Source: Bisgaardia hudsonensis | Lineage (GTDB): Bacteria > Pseudomonadota > Gammaproteobacteria > Enterobacterales > Pasteurellaceae | Assembly (NCBI RefSeq): GCF_004345785.1 | Contig: NZ_SLXI01000001.1 | Coordinates: 186,001 to 250,000 of the forward strand | Length of the DNA stretch: 64,000 bases | Reading direction: 5' to 3' | Shown: piece after piece, positions 12,724 to 22,955 of the stretch | How positions within the stretch are numbered: position 1 is the stretch's first letter | Layout: the number at the start of each line of letters is the position of its first letter | Notes under the pieces: generated by a model | The model's input: only the letters and a program-made list of their open reading frames with translations | What the model was told of the DNA's origin: nothing | Databases searched by the model: none | Translations under genes and position numbers: made by a program

Positions 12724-14241
12724 GTGATTTCAAAGACAACATTTAAGTTTCCTACGGCATTTTCAATTTTATTTATTATTCTGATTATGGCTGTTGGATT
12801 AACGTGGATTATTCCTGCAGGGGCTTATTCCAAATTGGTTTATGAGGGAGTTAATAATAACTTTATTGTTAAAAGTTATAACCAAGAAGATAAATTTTAT
12901 CCAGCAACTAAAGAGACTTTAGACAAATTTAACATAAAAATTGATTTAAATAATTTTACTGAAGGCAAAATAAGAAAACCTGTTGCTATTCCTGGCTCTT
13001 ATCAACGGGTGGCACAAAATCCAAAAGGCATTAATGATATTACTATTAGTATGGTAAAAGGTACGATAGAAGCTGCTGATGTGATGGTATTTATTTTTAT
13101 TCTTGGGGGAATGATTGGGGTTATTAATAAGACCGGTGCCTTTCATGCAGGATTATCTGCATTGGCTAGAAAAGCAGAAGGTAATGAATTTTTTATTGTC
13201 TTTAGTGTTTGTGTATTAATGGCGATAGGGGGAACGACTTGTGGGATTGAAGAAGAAGCTGTGGCATTTTATCCTATTTTAGTTCCTGTATTTATTGCAC
13301 TGGGCTATGATGCAATGATTTGTGTAGGCGCAATTTTTCTTGCGGCTTCTATGGGAACTGCATTTTCTACAATTAACCCATTTTCCGTTGTTATCGCATC
13401 TAATGCTGCAGGAATTCCTTTTACAGAAGGAATTATTTTTCGTTTTATTGGTCTTGTATTAGGTTCTGTTTGTGTTATTACGTATCTCTATTGGTATAGT
13501 AGAAAACTTAAACTAGATCCTAAATTTTCCTATAGCTATGAGGAGAAAGCTGTTTTTGAACGTCTTTATTTTCAAGATTTTGATAAAGATAAGGGGTTAC
13601 AATTTACACTGCGTAGAAAAATAATTTTATCTCTTTTTTGTATTGGATTTCCTATTATGATTTTGGGGGTTATGTTTGGGGGATGGTGGTTTCCTGAAAT
13701 GGCAGCCTCTTTTTTAACATTAACCATTATTATTATGTTTGTTTCTAAATTAAGAGAAAGTGAAATTGTTAATTCTTTTACACATGGAGCTGCCGACTTA
13801 GTTGCAGTATCTCTAATTATTGGTTTAGCAAGAGGGGTCAATCTTATTTTGGATGAGGGAATGATTTCTGACACTATATTAGCTTATATGTCTGAAGTTG
13901 TTGCCGATATGCCTAGTGGTATTTTTATTATTGCTCAGCTAGCTATTTTTGTTATATTAGGTTTATTTGTACCGTCATCTTCTGGATTAGCAGTGCTTTC
14001 CATGCCTATTATGGCACCATTAGCTGATGCAGTTGGTATTCCAAGACATATTGTGGTATCGGCTTACAACTGGGGACAATATGCTATGTTGTTTTTAGCT
14101 CCAACAGGATTAGTATTAGTAACCTTGCAAATGTTAAATATTCCATTTAATAAATGGGTAAAATTTGTTATGCCAATGATTGTTGCTCTTTTAGTGATTG
14201 CATCAATTTTATTGATTGTTCAAGTAGAAATATACTCTTAA
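12724..14241 (+). CDS. YfcC-family membrane carrier
   Basis: A 505-residue inner-membrane protein with about a dozen hydrophobic segments, starting with GTG after AAGGAG. The GGMIGVINKTGAF, GGTTCGIEEEA and PSSSGLAVLSMPIMAPLAD segments are typical of the YfcC/ArcD-like carriers (C4-dicarboxylate anaerobic carrier-like clan). It begins 38 bases after argF and is probably co-transcribed, so arginine, ornithine or citrulline exchange is plausible but not shown. Carbamate kinase, often found with such pairs, is absent from the window. Confidence 0.82.
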   Translation: MISKTTFKFPTAFSILFIILIMAVGLTWIIPAGAYSKLVYEGVNNNFIVKSYNQEDKFYPATKETLDKFNIKIDLNNFTEGKIRKPVAIPGSYQRVAQNPKGINDITISMVKGTIEAADVMVFIFILGGMIGVINKTGAFHAGLSALARKAEGNEFFIVFSVCVLMAIGGTTCGIEEEAVAFYPILVPVFIALGYDAMICVGAIFLAASMGTAFSTINPFSVVIASNAAGIPFTEGIIFRFIGLVLGSVCVITYLYWYSRKLKLDPKFSYSYEEKAVFERLYFQDFDKDKGLQFTLRRKIILSLFCIGFPIMILGVMFGGWWFPEMAASFLTLTIIIMFVSKLRESEIVNSFTHGAADLVAVSLIIGLARGVNLILDEGMISDTILAYMSEVVADMPSGIFIIAQLAIFVILGLFVPSSSGLAVLSMPIMAPLADAVGIPRHIVVSAYNWGQYAMLFLAPTGLVLVTLQMLNIPFNKWVKFVMPMIVALLVIASILLIVQVEIYS

Positions 14242-14252
14242 TACAAGAATAG

Positions 14253-14284
14253 ACAAAAGGCTATTTTATAAAATAGCCTTTTGT
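14253..14284. terminator. Bidirectional terminator between the YfcC-like and SirB2-like genes
   Basis: The near-perfect palindrome ACAAAAGGCTATTTTA / TAAAATAGCCTTTTGT lies between convergent genes and can stop both transcripts. Confidence 0.8.
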
Positions 14285-14289
14285 AAAAA

Positions 14290-14661
14290 TTAAAAGAGAG
14301 AAACTAAATTACTATGAAAATAACCAAGAAGAATGGCAATTATCAAAGATAAACAAGCTAGTATAAATTTACTAAGTTTAGGTTCTTTTACTTCTTTGTG
14401 AAGAAACTCTGATGCCCACATAGCATATAAAAGAATTAAAATAAATTTAGTGACTGCCCACCAAGTAATTCCTAATCCAGACATAATTAATAAAGTTATA
14501 CCGCTAATGATTAATAACGTATCAGATAAGTGCGGTAAAATTTTTAATACTTTTATTGCTCTCCAATCTCTGCCTGTTAATTGCATTCCCCCTCTAATAA
14601 TAAGTAGAGCTAAGCTTGTAAAAGCACAAATAATATGTATGTAAAGTAGAGTATTTATCAT
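14290..14661 (-). CDS. SirB2 family membrane protein
   Basis: A 123-residue protein with four hydrophobic segments. Family marks are YIHIICAFTSLALLIIRGG at the start, LKILPHLSDTLLIISG in the middle and WASEFLHKE later. SirB2 relatives are small inner-membrane proteins of unclear function. The frame can be extended four codons to a TTG, but the ATG at 14661 is preferred. It lies downstream of the gyrA terminator, so it likely has its own promoter or depends on readthrough. It carries an uptake signal at 14528. Confidence 0.75.
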   Translation of the reverse strand: MINTLLYIHIICAFTSLALLIIRGGMQLTGRDWRAIKVLKILPHLSDTLLIISGITLLIMSGLGITWWAVTKFILILLYAMWASEFLHKEVKEPKLSKFILACLSLIIAILLGYFHSNLVSLF

Positions 14662-14690
14662 TTTGTATTCCAAGTTATTGGGGTAAAGGT

Positions 14691-14719
14691 AAAAAAGCAG
14701 TAGTCGAAACTACTGCTTT
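14691..14719 (-). terminator. Terminator after gyrA
   Basis: On the minus strand, AAAGCAGTAG / CTACTGCTTT forms a 10-bp stem followed by TTTTTT, 19 bases after the gyrA stop. Confidence 0.88.
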
Positions 14720-14737
14720 ACCATTATTAATTATCGC

Positions 14738-17428
14738 TTATTCTTCAGTATTTTCTACCGTACTTTCTACTATAGTATTTTCAAGTTCGGTATCTTCAGA
14801 AATATCATTATCTTCTTCATCAATTTCACAAATACGTTCTAAACTGACTACATGTTCCGTCTCAGAAGTGCGGATTAAACGAACACCTTGTGTATTTCGA
14901 CCGACAATACTGATTTCATTTACCCTTGTTCTTACTAGTGTACCAGCATCCGTAATCAACATTATTTGGTCACTTTCTTCAACTTGGGTAGCCGCAACGA
15001 CTTTACCATTGCGTTCACTTACCTTAATTGAAATAACGCCTTTTGTATTACGAGATTTAGTAGGGTATTCTTCTAAATTAGTACGTTTACCATAACCATT
15101 TTGTGTGGCTGTTAGTATTGTGCCATTGTCTTTTGGAATAACTAAGGACACAACTTTATCAATATTGAGATCTAAGTTATCGGTATCGTTGTCATCGGAA
15201 TTATCTTCATTTTCCACCGCACTTTCATCATCAGATATGTCATTAGTTAATGCTAACTTAATTCCTTTAACACCCGTAGCCGCTCTTCCCATTGCTCTCA
15301 CTGCTTCTTCTGAGAAACGGACTACACGTCCTTGAGATGAGAATAGCATTATTTCATTGGTACCATTTGTGATATCCACACCAATTAATTCATCTTCATC
15401 ACGTAGATTTAAGGCGATAATACCGTTTGAGCGAGGACGACTAAATTCAGTTAAAGCGATTTTTTTAACTGTTCCTGCCGCTGTTGCCATTATGACGAAT
15501 TTATCTTCTTCATATTCAGTAATTGGTAGAATAGCAGTAATACGCTCATTTTCCATTAATGGTAGAATATTGACTATTGGGCGTCCTCTTGCTCCACGAC
15601 TTGCTTGTGGTAATTGATAGACTTTAAGCCAATATAGTCGTCCACGGCTAGAAAAGCATAAAATTGTATCGTGGGTATTTGCAATTAATAGTTTTTCGAT
15701 AAAATCTTCATTTTTGATTTTTGTTGCTGATTTACCTTTACCACCACGACGTTGTGCTTCATAGTCATTAATTGGTTGATATTTTACATAGCCTTCATGA
15801 GAAAGAGTAACTACAACATCTTCAGGAGCGATTAAATCTTCCATATTGATGTCGCCAGATGCGGCAGTAATTTCAGTACGGCGTTCATCATTAAACTCTG
15901 ATTTTACACGCTCTAATTCTTCACATAATACTTCTTTTAAACGTTCAGGGCTATTTAGAATGTGTAATAATTCAGCAATGTTTAATAGAATATCCTGATA
16001 TTCACTTACAATTTTTTCATGCTCTAATCCAGTTAAACGTTGTAAACGTAAATCAAGAATGGCGCGAGCTTGCTCATCAGATAGATAATATTGACCATCA
16101 CGAATACCCAATTCGTCTGGTAAATCATCGGGACGAGAGGCATCAACTCCAGCAGCGGCTAACATAGCACTTACGTTACCTAGATCCCAAGGGCGAGATA
16201 GTAATGCTTCTCTTGCTTCATCGCCTGTTTTTGACGCTCGAATAAGTTCAATAATAGGATCAATATTTGCTAAAGCGATAGCTAACCCTTCCAAAATATG
16301 TGCTCGTTCACGTGCTTTACGTAATTCAAACACAGTTCGGCGAGTAATGACTTCACGACGATGTTTTACAAAGGCTTCAATTATTTGTTTCAAATTAAGC
16401 AATTTAGGTTGTCCGCGATCTAAGGCAACCATATTGATACCGAAAGTGACTTGCATTTGTGTAAGGGCGTATAGATTATTTAGTACTACTTCACCAACCG
16501 CATCACGTTTTATTTCTATTTCTATACGGTTTCCTTCTTTGTTGGAAACATCAAGAACATTGCTGATACCTTCAATTTTTTTCTCACGAACAAGATCGGC
16601 AATTTTTTCGACTAATTTTGCTTTATTGACTTGATAAGGGATTTCAGTAACAACAACAGTTTCACGTCCTTTCTCATTGGTTTCTACTTCTGCTCTTGCT
16701 CGAACATAGACTTTTCCTCGTCCTGTTTTATAAGCATCTTCAATTCCCTTTCGTCCATTAATTAAAGCGGCTGTTGGAAAATCAGGGCCAGGAATATATT
16801 GCATCAGTTCATCAATAGTAATGTCTTCATTGTCCACATAAGCTAAACAACCATTTAATACTTCACCTAAGTTATGTGGTGGAATATTGGTTGCCATACC
16901 TACAGCAATACCAGATGAACCATTGACCAACAATGCAGGAATTTTAGTTGGTAAAACATCAGGAATCATTTCTTTGCCATCATAGTTTGGCGAGAAATCG
17001 ACAGTTTCTTTATCTAAATCAGTTAATAATTCTTGGGTGATTTTTTGCATACGCACTTCGGTGTATCGCATTGCAGCAGGTGCATCCCCATCAACAGAAC
17101 CAAAGTTACCTTGCCCATCGACTAACATATAACGTAGTGAAAAGGGTTGTGCCATACGTACGATAGTATCGTACACAGCACTATCGCCATGAGGATGGTA
17201 TTTACCGATTACATCACCTACAACACGTGCTGATTTCACATAAGCCTTGTTATAAGTATTATTACTTTGATTCATAGAAAAAAGTACACGTCGGTGTACA
17301 GGTTTTAAACCATCACGAACATCAGGTAATGCTCGTCCAACGATTACAGACATCGCATAGTCGAGATATGAAGATTTTAGTTCTTCTTCAATACTCACTG
17401 GTGCAACATTTGGGGATAAATTAGTCAT
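14738..17428 (-). CDS. gyrA: DNA gyrase subunit A
   Basis: An 896-residue type II topoisomerase subunit that cuts and rejoins DNA and wraps it through its C-terminal beta-pinwheel. The active tyrosine is Y122 (in AAMRYT). The quinolone-determining positions are S83 and D87, i.e. the susceptible form. The GyrA box appears as QRRGGKG before the C-terminal domain. The tail is acidic, with a [16 protein letters not shown]-type insert near residues 735-755 and an acidic end. The gene is divergent from ubiG, as in E. coli. Confidence 0.98.
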   Translation of the reverse strand: MTNLSPNVAPVSIEEELKSSYLDYAMSVIVGRALPDVRDGLKPVHRRVLFSMNQSNNTYNKAYVKSARVVGDVIGKYHPHGDSAVYDTIVRMAQPFSLRYMLVDGQGNFGSVDGDAPAAMRYTEVRMQKITQELLTDLDKETVDFSPNYDGKEMIPDVLPTKIPALLVNGSSGIAVGMATNIPPHNLGEVLNGCLAYVDNEDITIDELMQYIPGPDFPTAALINGRKGIEDAYKTGRGKVYVRARAEVETNEKGRETVVVTEIPYQVNKAKLVEKIADLVREKKIEGISNVLDVSNKEGNRIEIEIKRDAVGEVVLNNLYALTQMQVTFGINMVALDRGQPKLLNLKQIIEAFVKHRREVITRRTVFELRKARERAHILEGLAIALANIDPIIELIRASKTGDEAREALLSRPWDLGNVSAMLAAAGVDASRPDDLPDELGIRDGQYYLSDEQARAILDLRLQRLTGLEHEKIVSEYQDILLNIAELLHILNSPERLKEVLCEELERVKSEFNDERRTEITAASGDINMEDLIAPEDVVVTLSHEGYVKYQPINDYEAQRRGGKGKSATKIKNEDFIEKLLIANTHDTILCFSSRGRLYWLKVYQLPQASRGARGRPIVNILPLMENERITAILPITEYEEDKFVIMATAAGTVKKIALTEFSRPRSNGIIALNLRDEDELIGVDITNGTNEIMLFSSQGRVVRFSEEAVRAMGRAATGVKGIKLALTNDISDDESAVENEDNSDDNDTDNLDLNIDKVVSLVIPKDNGTILTATQNGYGKRTNLEEYPTKSRNTKGVISIKVSERNGKVVAATQVEESDQIMLITDAGTLVRTRVNEISIVGRNTQGVRLIRTSETEHVVSLERICEIDEEDNDISEDTELENTIVESTVENTEE

Positions 17429-17566
17429 TTAGAATATTCCTAACATCTACAAAAAATTAGCAAAATTATAGCATATTTTCTCTATTTCTTTAAATTTTAT
17501 AATGAATTTTTATTATACTTAAGGAATAATAGCAATTATGGTTTCATTCCATTTAAAAGGCATAAA

Positions 17567-18295
17567 ATGAAAAACCTTGATCAACAAGAATTAAATAAAT
17601 TTGAAAATATGGCGAAGAGTTGGTGGGATCCTGAAGGGGATTTTAAACCTATTCATCAATTAAATCCTTTACGTGTGACATACATTCAGAGTCAAGCAAA
17701 AGGTCTATTGGGGAAAAATGTACTTGATGTTGGTTGTGGAGGGGGGATTTTATCAGAAGCGATGGCAAGATTAGGTGCAAATGTCATTGGGCTTGATATG
17801 TCTGTAGCACCTCTTGAAGTGGCGAGAAACCATGCAAAAGAAAGTCAGCTAAATATTGATTATCAACAAACCACTATTGAAGATTTTGTTGAAAAACAGA
17901 CCGCACTTATTAATGGGAATAAAGCAGATAAATTTGATGTTATTACTTGTATGGAAATGTTAGAACATGTTCCCGATCCTAGTTCTGTTATTCAATCTTG
18001 CCAGAAATTATTAAAACCTAATGGAGTAATATTTTTCTCGACAATTAACCGCACTTTAAAAGGTTGGGCATTAGTTGTTTTAGGTGCAGAATATATATTG
18101 AAATTATTACCTAAAGGCACGCATGATTATGATAAATTTATCAAACCTGCTGAATTATTAGCTTGGACAGATGAGGTAAATTTAGAATGTATTGATATAT
18201 CCGGCTACCATTATAATCCTTTGACTGGAAAATTTTGGTTAAATAAGGATGTGAGTGCAAATTATATGCTGGCATTAGTTAATAAGGCACTGTAA
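17567..18295 (+). CDS. ubiG: Ubiquinone biosynthesis O-methyltransferase
   Basis: A 242-residue SAM-dependent enzyme performing both O-methylations of ubiquinone synthesis. The SAM-binding loop is D54-V-G-C-G-G-G60; [26 protein letters not shown] is the typical opening region and TINRTLKGW a family motif. It is divergent from gyrA across 138 bases. Two uptake signals lie inside (17900 and 18048). A bidirectional terminator separates it from mpl. Confidence 0.96.
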   Translation: MKNLDQQELNKFENMAKSWWDPEGDFKPIHQLNPLRVTYIQSQAKGLLGKNVLDVGCGGGILSEAMARLGANVIGLDMSVAPLEVARNHAKESQLNIDYQQTTIEDFVEKQTALINGNKADKFDVITCMEMLEHVPDPSSVIQSCQKLLKPNGVIFFSTINRTLKGWALVVLGAEYILKLLPKGTHDYDKFIKPAELLAWTDEVNLECIDISGYHYNPLTGKFWLNKDVSANYMLALVNKAL

Positions 18296-18305
18296 TGATA
18301 AAAAT

Positions 18306-18336
18306 AAAGCCTAGTTATTTATTCTACTAGGCTTTT
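18306..18336. terminator. Bidirectional terminator between ubiG and mpl
   Basis: AAAGCCTAGT and ACTAGGCTTT form a 10-bp stem with a 10-base loop between two convergent genes, with T on one side and A on the other. Confidence 0.8.
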
Positions 18337-18341
18337 ACTGA

Positions 18342-19712
18342 TTATTTCTCTTGCTTTAATCTATCTATAATTTTTTGATGAATTCCACCGAAACTCCCAT
18401 TTGACATAATCAAAATATGATCTGTTGGTTGGACTTCTTTCGCTATCATTTCTACTAAATGATCTAAATTTCCTGACCAATTAACTGGCTGTACACATTG
18501 ATTTGCTATATCTACGACATCCCAAGGAATATTTTCTGGTTGTAATAAGAAAACATGATCGGCTCTTACTAACGCTGGACCAATTTCGTCTTTATGAACA
18601 CCCATTTTCATGGTATTTGATCTTGGTTCTAGTACAGCTAGAATTCTCACTCCGCCACCAATTTTATCTCTTAATGCCGTTGTTGTTGCTAAAATTTCTG
18701 CAGGATGATGAGCAAAATCATCATAAACGGTAATGTCATTTACTTGTCCCTTTATTTCAAGTCGGCGTTTCGCATTGATAAATGTACTCAAGGCATCACA
18801 AGCTTTTTTAATATCAATACCAATGTGGTTTGCAGCCGCGATTGCCATTAGTGCATTATTCATATTGTGTTGACCAATAATATCCCATTTTACTTCTGCA
18901 ATTTTATTACCGAAATGAAAAACTGAAAATTGGCTATAATCATGAGTAATACGTTCTGCATACCATTCTTGATCTTTACCTAAATATTGTTTTTCTGACC
19001 AACATCCCATTTCTAAGGTATCTTTTACCGTTTGCTCATTTGCAAAAGATAAAATACATCCAGTTTTTGGAACCGTTCTAATCATATGATGGAATTGTCG
19101 TTGAATGGCTTTTATATCATCAAAAATATCAGCATGATCAAAGCCAAGATTATTGATAATCACTGTTTTCGGATTGTAATGAACGAATTTTGAACGTTTG
19201 TCAAAAAATGCGGTATCGTATTCATCGGCTTCTATGACGAAGAATTGGCTATTTCCTAAACGTGCAGAAACACCAAAATTACCTGCAATACCACCGATTA
19301 GAAAGCCGGGTTCTAACTCATTTTTTTCTAAAATCCAGCTTAGCATACCTGTTGTTGTTGTTTTTCCATGGGTGCCAGATACGGCAAGTACCCAGCGATC
19401 TCTCAATAAATGATCATGTAACCATTGAGGACCAGAGGTATAAGGTAAATTATTTTCGAGAATATATTCAACACAGGGATTTCCACGCTTCATTGCATTA
19501 CCGATTACAACGAGATCAGGACTCGGTTGTAATTGTGATATGTCAAAGTGCGGTATTATTTCAATATCATTTTCTTGTAAGAATGTACTCATAGGGGGGT
19601 AAACATTGGTATCTGAACCAGTAACTTTATAGCCCATTTGTTTAGCTATAATGGCTATTCCTCCCATAAACGTCCCGCAGATGCCCAAAATATGAATATG
19701 TTTAGTTGTCAT
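18342..19712 (-). CDS. mpl: UDP-MurNAc:L-Ala-gamma-D-Glu-meso-DAP ligase
   Basis: A 456-residue Mur-ligase-family enzyme that reattaches recycled murein tripeptide to UDP-MurNAc. The ATP loop GTHGKTTT is at residues 113-120; HILGICGTFMGGIA at the N-terminus is the nucleotide-binding start typical of Mpl; DDFAHHPAEI is the C-terminal-domain motif. It is divergent from fbp, with a CRP-like site between them, and carries an uptake signal at 19546. Confidence 0.95.
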   Translation of the reverse strand: MTTKHIHILGICGTFMGGIAIIAKQMGYKVTGSDTNVYPPMSTFLQENDIEIIPHFDISQLQPSPDLVVIGNAMKRGNPCVEYILENNLPYTSGPQWLHDHLLRDRWVLAVSGTHGKTTTTGMLSWILEKNELEPGFLIGGIAGNFGVSARLGNSQFFVIEADEYDTAFFDKRSKFVHYNPKTVIINNLGFDHADIFDDIKAIQRQFHHMIRTVPKTGCILSFANEQTVKDTLEMGCWSEKQYLGKDQEWYAERITHDYSQFSVFHFGNKIAEVKWDIIGQHNMNNALMAIAAANHIGIDIKKACDALSTFINAKRRLEIKGQVNDITVYDDFAHHPAEILATTTALRDKIGGGVRILAVLEPRSNTMKMGVHKDEIGPALVRADHVFLLQPENIPWDVVDIANQCVQPVNWSGNLDHLVEMIAKEVQPTDHILIMSNGSFGGIHQKIIDRLKQEK

Positions 19713-19752
19713 TTGTTATTTATCTCATTTATTAAAAAAATTATCATAAAAA

Positions 19753-19768
19753 TGTGTTGAAGATCACA
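19753..19768. promoter_or_regulatory. Candidate CRP site upstream of fbp
   Basis: TGTGT-N6-TCACA matches the CRP consensus TGTGA-N6-TCACA at nine of ten positions. It lies 97 bases before the fbp ATG and 41 bases before the mpl ATG in the divergent region; cAMP control of gluconeogenesis makes sense but is inferred. Confidence 0.55.
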
Positions 19769-19864
19769 TAGTGAATAATACTATGTTATTTCATCATCTG
19801 TATAGCGATATAATAAAGCAACTACAAATGATAGTAAATTTATAGATCGTAAAGGAGCAATATT

Positions 19865-20866
19865 ATGAAGACATTAGGACAGTTTATTGTTGAAAAGCAA
19901 GCTGAATATCCAAATGCTAAAGGTGAATTATCAGGGATTTTATCATCAATTCGATTGGTTGCGAAAGTTATTCATCGTGATATTAATAAGGCGGGTTTAA
20001 CAAATAATATTATTGGCAATTCAGGCGTGGAAAACGTGCAAGGTGAAGCTCAAATGAAGCTCGATCTTTTTGCTCATAATACAATGAAACAAGCGTTAAT
20101 TGCTCGAGAAGAGGTGGCAGGTTTTGCCTCCGAAGAAGAAGAAAATTTTGTCGCATTTGATACTGAACGTGGTCGTAATGCAAAATATGTCATTTTAACT
20201 GATCCACTTGATGGTTCATCTAATATTGATGTAAATGTTGCGGTAGGAACTATATTCTCTATATATCGACGAGTCTCGCCAATCGGTACAAAAGTAACTT
20301 TAGAGGATTTTTTACAACCGGGTCATAAACAAGTTGCGGCAGGTTATATTGTTTATGGTTCATCAACCATGTTGGTTTATACGACAGGAAATGGCGTAAA
20401 TGGGTTTACTTATGATCCTTCTTTAGGCGTATTTTGTCTTTCCCATGAAAATATGCAATGCCCAAAAGCTGGTCGAGTATATTCAATTAATGAGGGACAA
20501 TATTTGAAATTTCCACAAGGAGTTAAAAAATACATCAAATATTGCCAAGAAGAAGATAAAGAAACTCAACGACCTTACGCATCACGCTATATCGGTTCAC
20601 TAGTATCAGATTTTCATCGTAATATGTTAAAAGGGGGAATTTATATTTACCCAAGTGCGACTAATTATCCAAATGGTAAACTCCGTTTACTTTATGAAGG
20701 TAATCCAATGGCATTTTTAGCAGAACAAGCAGGTGGATTAGCAACTGATGGTTATACAAGGATTTTAGATATTCCTCCAACAGAATTACATGAACGAGTA
20801 CCATTATTTATTGGCTCAAAAGAAATGGTTGAGAAAGCACAAGAATTTATGAATACTTTTGAGTAA
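19865..20866 (+). CDS. fbp: Fructose-1,6-bisphosphatase, class 1
   Basis: A 333-residue gluconeogenic enzyme hydrolysing fructose 1,6-bisphosphate. The metal-site motif [14 protein letters not shown] is near residues 116-129; [35 protein letters not shown] forms the C-terminal active-site half (quoted here in family terms, residues about 258-292). AAAGGAG precedes the ATG. It stands alone, with a terminator 10 bases after the stop. Confidence 0.97.
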   Translation: MKTLGQFIVEKQAEYPNAKGELSGILSSIRLVAKVIHRDINKAGLTNNIIGNSGVENVQGEAQMKLDLFAHNTMKQALIAREEVAGFASEEEENFVAFDTERGRNAKYVILTDPLDGSSNIDVNVAVGTIFSIYRRVSPIGTKVTLEDFLQPGHKQVAAGYIVYGSSTMLVYTTGNGVNGFTYDPSLGVFCLSHENMQCPKAGRVYSINEGQYLKFPQGVKKYIKYCQEEDKETQRPYASRYIGSLVSDFHRNMLKGGIYIYPSATNYPNGKLRLLYEGNPMAFLAEQAGGLATDGYTRILDIPPTELHERVPLFIGSKEMVEKAQEFMNTFE

Positions 20867-20875
20867 TAGTGAGTT

Positions 20876-20917
20876 AAAATAAGTACATTATAGTGAATAT
20901 TATGTACTTATTTTTTT
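20876..20917 (+). terminator. Terminator after fbp
   Basis: AAAATAAGTACAT and ATGTACTTATTTT form a 13-bp stem followed by further Ts. Confidence 0.82.
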
Positions 20918-21050
20918 CTAAATTATCAAATAATCTTTTATTAAATTATTTATAAAACCGTTATAATTTTTGTTTTAGAAGATAATCGTTTTTTCTTTGA
21001 TCTTGTAAAATAAAAATAGGAAATTCTTATAGATATGAAAGGGATATTCA

Positions 21051-21383
21051 GTGATTACTACATTTTTTAATTTTTCAAAAGATTTTTTTCAAAGAAATTT
21101 TCTATATAATTTATTTTGGGAGGTAGACCCTGTATTACTAGAATATCTTCCATTAGTAATGATGGGTATGTTAGTATATTTTTCTATATACAGTTATACA
21201 ATGATTGATGTTATAGCAAAAGAACCTTTAAAATATCAGGTTAAAAAAACTGTAAAAATTGGTTTTATTAGTATAATATGTCTGTCCATGACTATTTACC
21301 AGTATGAGTTATATCTACTCTTTCTGGCATTTCAAAATGTATTTTTAGATATATTTTCTAATCTATATAAAGGAATTTTATGA
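21051..21383 (+). CDS. Small membrane protein of unknown function upstream of der
   Basis: A 110-residue protein that I do not recognise. It starts with GTG (no strong ribosome site) and has two or three hydrophobic segments: about residues 31-50, 70-84 and 86-103. There is no signal-peptide-like cleavage site. Its TGA overlaps the der ATG (ATGA), which argues that it is really translated and coupled to der. The codon use is AT-rich like its neighbours. It could instead be an upstream control frame for der. Confidence 0.6.
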   Translation: MITTFFNFSKDFFQRNFLYNLFWEVDPVLLEYLPLVMMGMLVYFSIYSYTMIDVIAKEPLKYQVKKTVKIGFISIICLSMTIYQYELYLLFLAFQNVFLDIFSNLYKGIL

Positions 21384-22912
21384 CAACTCCTGTGGTTGCA
21401 CTGGTTGGTCGTCCAAATGTTGGAAAATCAACCTTATTTAATCGTTTAACGCGAACAAGAGATGCGTTAGTCGCTGATTTTCCAGGTTTGACCCGTGATC
21501 GTAAATACGGTCAAGCCAATATTTCAGGCTATGATTTTATTGTAATTGATACCGGCGGTATTGATGGTACCGAAGAAGGTGTCGAAGAAAAAATGGCGGA
21601 ACAATCCTTACAAGCGATTGAAGAAGCAGATATCGTTTTTTTTATGGTTGATGCTCGAGCAGGTTTAATGCCTGCTGATATAGGGATTGCACAGCATCTT
21701 CGTCAGCGTAAAAATAAAGTAACTATTGTTGTTGCGAATAAAACTGATGGCATTGATGCACATTCATATTGTGCCGAATTTTACCAATTAGGTTTAGGTA
21801 ATGTTGAACAAATTGCTGCATCACAAGGGCGTGGGGTTACGGCATTAATGGAACAAGTGCTTGCTCCTTTTGCTGAAAAGTTTAGCCAAGAGAACGAAAG
21901 TGCGGTCGATAATTTAAATGAATCTGAAGAAAGCCAATCTCAGCGAGATGAATGGGATGATGACTTTGATTTTCAAAATGATGAAGATACGGCATTATTG
22001 GATGAAACTTTATCTCAAGAGCAAGAAATTGAAGATAAAAATATTAAAATTGCCATTGTTGGACGTCCTAATGTAGGAAAATCTACATTAACTAATCGTA
22101 TTTTGGGTGAAGACAGGGTCGTGGTTTATGATTTACCGGGTACAACTCGAGACAGTATTTATATCCCAATGGAGCGAGATGGTCAGCATTATACTTTAAT
22201 TGATACGGCGGGTGTGCGTAAGCGTGGAAAAGTACATTTAACTGTTGAAAAATTTTCAGTAATTAAAACTTTACAAGCTATTCAAGATGCAAATGTAGTA
22301 TTACTAACTATTGATGCAAGAGAAGGAGTATCTGACCAAGATTTATCTTTATTAGGTTTTATTCTAAATGCGGGTCGTTCTTTGGTTATTGTTGTAAACA
22401 AATGGGATGGCTTAAATCAAGATATTAAAGATCAAGTAAAATCAGAATTAGATCGTCGTTTAGACTTTATTGATTTTGCGAGGGTACATTTTATTTCTGC
22501 TTTACATGGAAGTGGTGTAGGGAATTTATTTGAATCGGTACAGGAAGCTTATGCTTGTGCTACCCAAAAGATGACAACATCAATGCTAACACGTGTTTTA
22601 CAAATGGCAACAGATGAACATCAACCACCAATGATGAGTGGACGTCGTATTAAATTAAAATACGCACACCCTGGCGGTTATAACCCACCGATTATTGTGA
22701 TACACGGAAATCAAATGGATCGGTTACCTGATAGTTATAAACGCTACTTGTCTAATTACTATCGTCGTAGTTTGAAAATAATTGGCTCACCAATTCGATT
22801 ATTATTCCAAGAGGGGAATAACCCATTTGCAGGAAGACGAAATAAATTGACGCCAAATCAATTACGTAAACGTAAACGTTTAATGAAATTTATTAAAAAA
22901 TCGAAGAAATAA
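21380..22912 (+). CDS. der: Ribosome-assembly GTPase Der (EngA)
   Basis: A 510-residue protein with two tandem GTPase domains and a C-terminal KH-like domain, needed for 50S assembly. The first P-loop is G10-T18 (GRPNVGKST) and the second G228-T236, also [14 protein letters not shown] and NKWD are the base-recognition motifs. An acidic linker (about residues 172-222) joins the domains. The end is basic ([15 protein letters not shown]). An uptake signal lies at 21898. Confidence 0.97.
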   Translation: MTTPVVALVGRPNVGKSTLFNRLTRTRDALVADFPGLTRDRKYGQANISGYDFIVIDTGGIDGTEEGVEEKMAEQSLQAIEEADIVFFMVDARAGLMPADIGIAQHLRQRKNKVTIVVANKTDGIDAHSYCAEFYQLGLGNVEQIAASQGRGVTALMEQVLAPFAEKFSQENESAVDNLNESEESQSQRDEWDDDFDFQNDEDTALLDETLSQEQEIEDKNIKIAIVGRPNVGKSTLTNRILGEDRVVVYDLPGTTRDSIYIPMERDGQHYTLIDTAGVRKRGKVHLTVEKFSVIKTLQAIQDANVVLLTIDAREGVSDQDLSLLGFILNAGRSLVIVVNKWDGLNQDIKDQVKSELDRRLDFIDFARVHFISALHGSGVGNLFESVQEAYACATQKMTTSMLTRVLQMATDEHQPPMMSGRRIKLKYAHPGGYNPPIIVIHGNQMDRLPDSYKRYLSNYYRRSLKIIGSPIRLLFQEGNNPFAGRRNKLTPNQLRKRKRLMKFIKKSKK

Positions 22913-22918
22913 TTAATT

Positions 22919-22947
22919 ATTACCGCTCAAATAGAGCGGTAATTTTT
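22919..22947. terminator. Bidirectional terminator between der and ddc
   Basis: ATTACCGCTC / GAGCGGTAAT with a 4-5 base loop and T6 lies between convergent genes. Confidence 0.85.
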
Positions 22948-22955
22948 TAATGTGA

